From IMG/VR virus record IMGVR_UViG_3300047560_000290, positions 1 to 32,546 of that record: a DNA stretch of 32,546 nucleotides, one strand, 5' to 3'. The notes under the pieces were generated by a model. The model made no database searches, was not told the DNA's origin, and worked only from the letters and a program-made list of their open reading frames with translations. Within the stretch, counting starts at the first letter, position 1. Each line of letters starts with the position of its first letter. This document shows, piece by piece, positions 29,665 to 32,546 of this stretch. A program made the position numbers and the translations under genes. This stretch comes from a virus.

Positions 29665-31515
29665 TTATTTAGCATCTGCATAATTATTTCCAATGTCTCC
29701 TTCACACGACACTGGCAAGTTGGAACACCACTTCGGAGGCACTGACATTGTGGTTGTCATGAACTCCAACGCCCACTGCGCGGCACTGTGTGGAACTACA
29801 CACACTACCTCGTCATGCACAGTCAGAGCAACCTTGTAGCGACAGTCAGCCAGTGGGTTATCGTTCTTACGCATCTCAATGTCTATCTTCGCCATTTGGT
29901 CAAACACAACAATCCTGGCAAGTGCTTGAACTACGTTCTCAACTACCTTACCACCGTATATCTTGACAGGACCATAGCGACCTTTGTACTCGTATCCATC
30001 ACCGTTCTTGCACAGTTCAGGGTAACGAATCATTGTGCCGTTGGGTAAGTGAATGCCCTCAGGTGTACAGCGCAACTCGATGCCGACACCGAACGTGGTC
30101 TCATAGCCCTGTGCCATTTTGTCTAATGCTTTCTGTGCATCCTTCCACAATTCTGCAATCATGGCGTACTTGGTTCTGTACGTAGTCACTGTCTGCTTGG
30201 CTTCGCCTGCATCCATCTCAACAGAGATACCACCTTGACCAATTTTCAAAGTACCTTGGAACTTATCAGGTCCCATGCCGTAGCCTAGGCCCAAGATGCA
30301 CGTCTTACCAACAAACCGTTCAACCTTGTCGGCTTTGGTTACTGGCTTGCCATACACGATGGAGGCGAACTTAGAATAAATATCCACACTGTTGCGAAAG
30401 TCAACAAGCAAGTCTTCTTGACCGGCCAGCCATGCCACGACTCGTGCTTCGATCTGCGCTGAGTCAACTGCAACAAGCACATGGTTGTCAGGTACTTTGA
30501 TAGACCTACGCAATGCACCGCCCCTTGGCAGGTTCTGTAGATTCATCTTGTCACCACCACTTGCACGCCCAGTGTGCGCACCCCAGTAGTTCAAGAGGAT
30601 TGGCAACGCACCACGATCAGCGATACCCAAGAACGATTCGGTGCGGGTTTCTTCGAGCGTAGACTTGATGCCGAGACGCGCAGCAACGACGGCTTGCACC
30701 GCTGTATTTGGATGCTCGAGTAATGCTTTGAATTCGTAGTCGGTTTTACTGAACGCATAGGCTTCCTTGTTAGTGCGCAGGCTTGTCTTGACTGGCGGCT
30801 CAACACCCAACTTCTTCAACACTTCAGCGAACTGTGGGTTAGACATGAGTGCGTCACGCCCAATGGACAAGTCAATGCGCTCCATCAACTTGGCTTTCTT
30901 ATCTTGCACGCTGTTCAGGTGAGCAATCAGAACATCCTTGTCCAACTCAAGTACTGGGTCAGTGAACATGCGCAGCATCAAGTCCTGTATGTACAGTTCC
31001 TTGGGAGGGTTATCCTTCTTCAGAATGTTGAACAGAGTCCAAGTAAGTTCCGTATCGTTGTTGCAGTAGTCACCGTACTTGGCAAGGTCCTCAGGGGTAA
31101 AGTCGAGTCTGCGTTTACCAAGTGCGTTCACGACTTCAGTGCCCTTGTGCCCATCAGTAAACTTCTCAGCCAGTGCCTTGAGTGAACCACCGACAGTTAA
31201 GCCCGTGATAGGTCGCGACATCGACAGCGTATCTAAATAGTATTTCGGAATGATTCCATAACGCCATGCGAGGATTGCCCCATCGAACGCCATGTTGTGA
31301 CAGATCAAGTAGCTGTTTGGAATGTCAAGTTCTTCCAAGGCCATAGCAATCTCGCCATTGGAACCAGTGACCCACTTGGCAGGCTCGTCACCCACCTTGT
31401 AGGAGAATCCAATGACTTCGAACTGCGGGTCCCGTATGTACGCCTCAGTCGTCATCTTGGACAGACTAAATTCCTTTGAGTAATAGGTCTCAAAGTCCAG
31501 AGTGATGTACTTCAT
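29665..31515 (-). CDS. DNA polymerase, family A, with 3'-5' exonuclease, 616 aa
   Basis: The exonuclease domain has LDFETYY (D7, E9), NMAFDG (D78), and the DEDDy element Y150-x3-D154. The polymerase domain has motif A AVDSAQIEARVVAW (D351), the motif B helix around KVERFVGKTCILGLGYG, and motif C TVHDEVV (H567, D568, E569). All catalytic residues are present. It lacks a 5' nuclease domain and, at 616 residues, is a compact phage replicase. In motif A the usual DYSQIELR reads DSAQIEAR. It should replicate the phage genome with the primase-helicase and SSB-like proteins. The start overlaps the upstream zinc-ribbon gene (ATGA). Confidence 0.95.
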   Translation of the reverse strand: MKYITLDFETYYSKEFSLSKMTTEAYIRDPQFEVIGFSYKVGDEPAKWVTGSNGEIAMALEELDIPNSYLICHNMAFDGAILAWRYGIIPKYYLDTLSMSRPITGLTVGGSLKALAEKFTDGHKGTEVVNALGKRRLDFTPEDLAKYGDYCNNDTELTWTLFNILKKDNPPKELYIQDLMLRMFTDPVLELDKDVLIAHLNSVQDKKAKLMERIDLSIGRDALMSNPQFAEVLKKLGVEPPVKTSLRTNKEAYAFSKTDYEFKALLEHPNTAVQAVVAARLGIKSTLEETRTESFLGIADRGALPILLNYWGAHTGRASGGDKMNLQNLPRGGALRRSIKVPDNHVLVAVDSAQIEARVVAWLAGQEDLLVDFRNSVDIYSKFASIVYGKPVTKADKVERFVGKTCILGLGYGMGPDKFQGTLKIGQGGISVEMDAGEAKQTVTTYRTKYAMIAELWKDAQKALDKMAQGYETTFGVGIELRCTPEGIHLPNGTMIRYPELCKNGDGYEYKGRYGPVKIYGGKVVENVVQALARIVVFDQMAKIDIEMRKNDNPLADCRYKVALTVHDEVVCVVPHSAAQWALEFMTTTMSVPPKWCSNLPVSCEGDIGNNYADAK

Positions 31516-31691
31516 TTCAAGTTCCTAACTGCCGCACGCTTTGTCCAGCAGTGAACGCAGTGCCATTTGGTCGGGCTCATTTGAATCCCACCTTCAGGCG
31601 GTTTGATCTCTCCACATTTATCACACTGTTTCATTTTGTGTAGGGGTTGTTTAGCCCCAATGTCTAGTTGTTGTTTAGCGAATCCGCTCAC
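31512..31691 (-). CDS. Small zinc-ribbon protein with GTG start, 59 aa
   Basis: A GTG at 31691 is preceded by AAGGAG at 5 nt spacing (31702-31697). The longer ATG form (31742) would overlap the upstream gene by 68 nt and has no such site, so GTG is preferred. The C-terminal 40 residues hold QCDKCGEIKPPEGG, then KWHCVHCWTKRA: a CxxC...CxxC zinc ribbon with a basic end. It likely binds nucleic acid or a replisome partner. The stop overlaps the polymerase start (ATGA), so translation of the two is coupled. Confidence 0.65.
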   Translation of the reverse strand: MSGFAKQQLDIGAKQPLHKMKQCDKCGEIKPPEGGIQMSPTKWHCVHCWTKRAAVRNLK

Positions 31692-31938
31692 GTGATCTCC
31701 TTCCAGTGTTTTCAGGTTTAGGGCAGTTCTCAGGTACTTCAACGATTACCCATATTGCCGCCAAGTTATTTCGGTATTCAGATTTTTCCCATCGGTCGAT
31801 GTATACGCCAAACACACTCTCCAATGATTTGTTGATCGAACGATTGCTGATACCGGTCAGCATGGAAATATCACTCGACTTCAAACCATCGGGGTACTGC
31901 TTGAGTAGATCACGAATGGTGTTGTGGTTACTCTTCAT
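31675..31938 (-). CDS. Small winged-helix-like protein, 87 aa
   Basis: Residues 1-65 resemble a winged helix-turn-helix: TIRDLLKQYPDGLKSSDISM, then LTGISNRSINKSLESVFG, then a beta wing (YIDRWEKSEYRNNLAAIW). The C-terminus is Pro-rich and basic. It could be a small DNA-binding regulator of the replication operon. It has no Shine-Dalgarno but starts in an ATGA overlap with a 30-codon ORF upstream, so it should be translated by coupling. Confidence 0.65.
   Translation of the reverse strand: MKSNHNTIRDLLKQYPDGLKSSDISMLTGISNRSINKSLESVFGVYIDRWEKSEYRNNLAAIWVIVEVPENCPKPENTGRRSRERIR
31697..31702 (-). promoter_or_regulatory. Shine-Dalgarno deciding the GTG start at 31691
   Basis: A perfect AAGGAG on the minus strand is 5 nt before GTG, inside the end of the preceding winged-helix-like gene. 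Confidence 0.6.
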
Positions 31939-32027
31939 AGAGGAGCATCTTCTTCGTTGTCAGGATTGAAAGGTAACCGGTCAAGCGGTTCATGCTCAAC
32001 CGGTTTGTTTGGGAAAGGCCAAGTCAT
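31935..32027 (-). CDS. Mini-gene, 30 aa, coupled at both ends
   Basis: ATG at 32027 overlaps the glutaredoxin stop (ATGA), and its TGA overlaps the winged-helix gene start (ATGA). It exactly fills an otherwise unexplained 85-nt gap. The product starts MTWPFPNKPVEHEPLDRL and ends NEEDAPL: Pro-rich and acidic, probably unstructured. It may act as a small partner peptide or simply carry ribosomes through to the next gene, which lacks a Shine-Dalgarno. Confidence 0.6.
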   Translation of the reverse strand: MTWPFPNKPVEHEPLDRLPFNPDNEEDAPL

Positions 32028-32254
32028 ATGATTAGGTCAAGGGCGGCTTGCAGTCCTGCTAGACCACCAACACGCTGACCATCAATGAATATCTGTGGCA
32101 TCTGCCTTGCACTTGGATTGCGTAGCAACAGCTCAGCCATAACATCAGCTTGACCAACATCGTATTCAATGTAGTCCAAGTTGTTTACGCTGAGCAGTCG
32201 CTTGGCAGTGTCGCAGTTTTGGCAGTTAACCTTACTGAACACTTCGATCTTCAT
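32024..32254 (-). CDS. Glutaredoxin-like protein, 76 aa
   Basis: Thioredoxin-fold glutaredoxin: IEVFSKVNCQNC with the redox pair C11-C14 (CQNC), QMPQIFIDG with the cis-Pro at 53, and VGGLAGL as the glutathione-contact loop. Usual length for phage or NrdH/GrxC-type glutaredoxins. Phage glutaredoxins commonly reduce ribonucleotide reductase for dNTP supply. No reductase is inside the window. ATGA overlaps join it to both neighbours. Confidence 0.9.
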   Translation of the reverse strand: MKIEVFSKVNCQNCDTAKRLLSVNNLDYIEYDVGQADVMAELLLRNPSARQMPQIFIDGQRVGGLAGLQAALDLII

Positions 32255-32546
32255 GCTTCAAACACCTTCTTGAGTTCCAAGTACACGGCTTTGGCCATGC
32301 CAACAGACATTGAGTTAACAATCTGTTCAGCACTTGGATTACTTGTCAGTGAAGTTGATGGTATGGCCGGGGCCTCCACAACTTGCTTCTTAGCCTTGTA
32401 TGTAGCGGCATATTGTTTCTGCTTCTCGCGTTTGATTTTCTTTTCCCTACGAGCGGCATGAGCTTTGGCTAGTATCGCTAGCTTGTCGAATGTAGGGTAC
32501 GCATCACCTACTGTGGTATACGCCCAATATCCATTCAGTTCAGTTC
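32251..32546 (-). CDS. Lysine-rich protein, 5' truncated by window edge
   Basis: The minus-strand frame is open from the right edge to TGA at 32253-32251, giving the last 97 residues. It has NGYWAYTTVGDAYPTFDKLA, then a highly basic Ala/Arg/Lys helix (REKKIKREKQKQYAA), a Pro/Ser linker, and a short C-terminal helix (NSMSVGMAKAVYLELKKVF). The stop overlaps the glutaredoxin ATG. Function is unknown. The basic helix suggests DNA or protein binding. Confidence 0.65.
   Translation of the reverse strand, partial: TELNGYWAYTTVGDAYPTFDKLAILAKAHAARREKKIKREKQKQYAATYKAKKQVVEAPAIPSTSLTSNPSAEQIVNSMSVGMAKAVYLELKKVFEA

Overview
The window is part of a tailed-phage genome, most likely a lytic-type phage of a Gram-negative host. 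The evidence is a full two-component spanin pair, a T4-T-like holin and a GH19 endolysin next to tail and virion genes. A tripartite set of large internal-virion-type proteins (356, 535 and 2570 aa) beside a beta-propeller tail protein suggests podovirus-like morphology. No terminase, portal, capsid, integrase or RNA polymerase lies inside the window, so taxonomy stays open. No tRNA, CRISPR array or IS element was seen. Coding is dense: no gene-free stretch exceeds about 90 bases, and many genes are joined by 1-4 base ATGA/TGATG overlaps.

Plus strand, 1-21782 (late region). A left-truncated tail-collar/fibre protein rich in HxH motifs is followed by a probable tail-fibre assembly chaperone and a GT2 glycosyltransferase with a TPR-like C-terminus. 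Next come small membrane or exported proteins and a lysis cassette (3007-6221). This cassette holds an exported RI-like candidate, a T-like holin, a small lipoprotein, a two-TM protein, Rz with a fully nested Rz1, and the endolysin, and a hairpin closes it. Then come an 81-aa protein, a beta-propeller tail protein, a second fibre protein (Fn3, decapeptide repeats, duplicated module), small chaperone-like and unknown proteins, and the three putative ejection proteins. The first ejection protein ends in a Peptidase-S74-type chaperone domain. The last is a 2570-aa polyvalent-type giant. A beta-rich small protein and a DUF6321-like protein end the region.

Minus strand, 21862-32546 (replication region, transcribed leftward and convergent with the late genes). 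Read in the direction of transcription from the right edge: a truncated lysine-rich protein, a glutaredoxin, a 30-codon mini-gene, a winged-helix-like protein, a zinc-ribbon protein with a GTG start, a family A DNA polymerase with proofreading exonuclease, a Cas4/RecB-like nuclease with four candidate Fe-S cysteines, a second zinc-ribbon protein, a VRR-NUC nuclease, an HNH protein, an SNF2-type helicase, a coiled-coil protein, an SSB-like zinc protein with acidic tail, a small protein, and a primase-helicase. A strong leftward hairpin with a T-tract lies at the convergence point.

Most unusual feature: inside the low-complexity linker of the 2570-aa gene, three small ORFs lie in one and the same alternate frame. 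Two of them have perfect AAGGAG Shine-Dalgarno sites exactly 6 nt before ATG. The third encodes a protein that matches a recurrent small phage family beginning MPFKS. This looks like overprinted, or trapped, small genes within a giant virion-protein gene.
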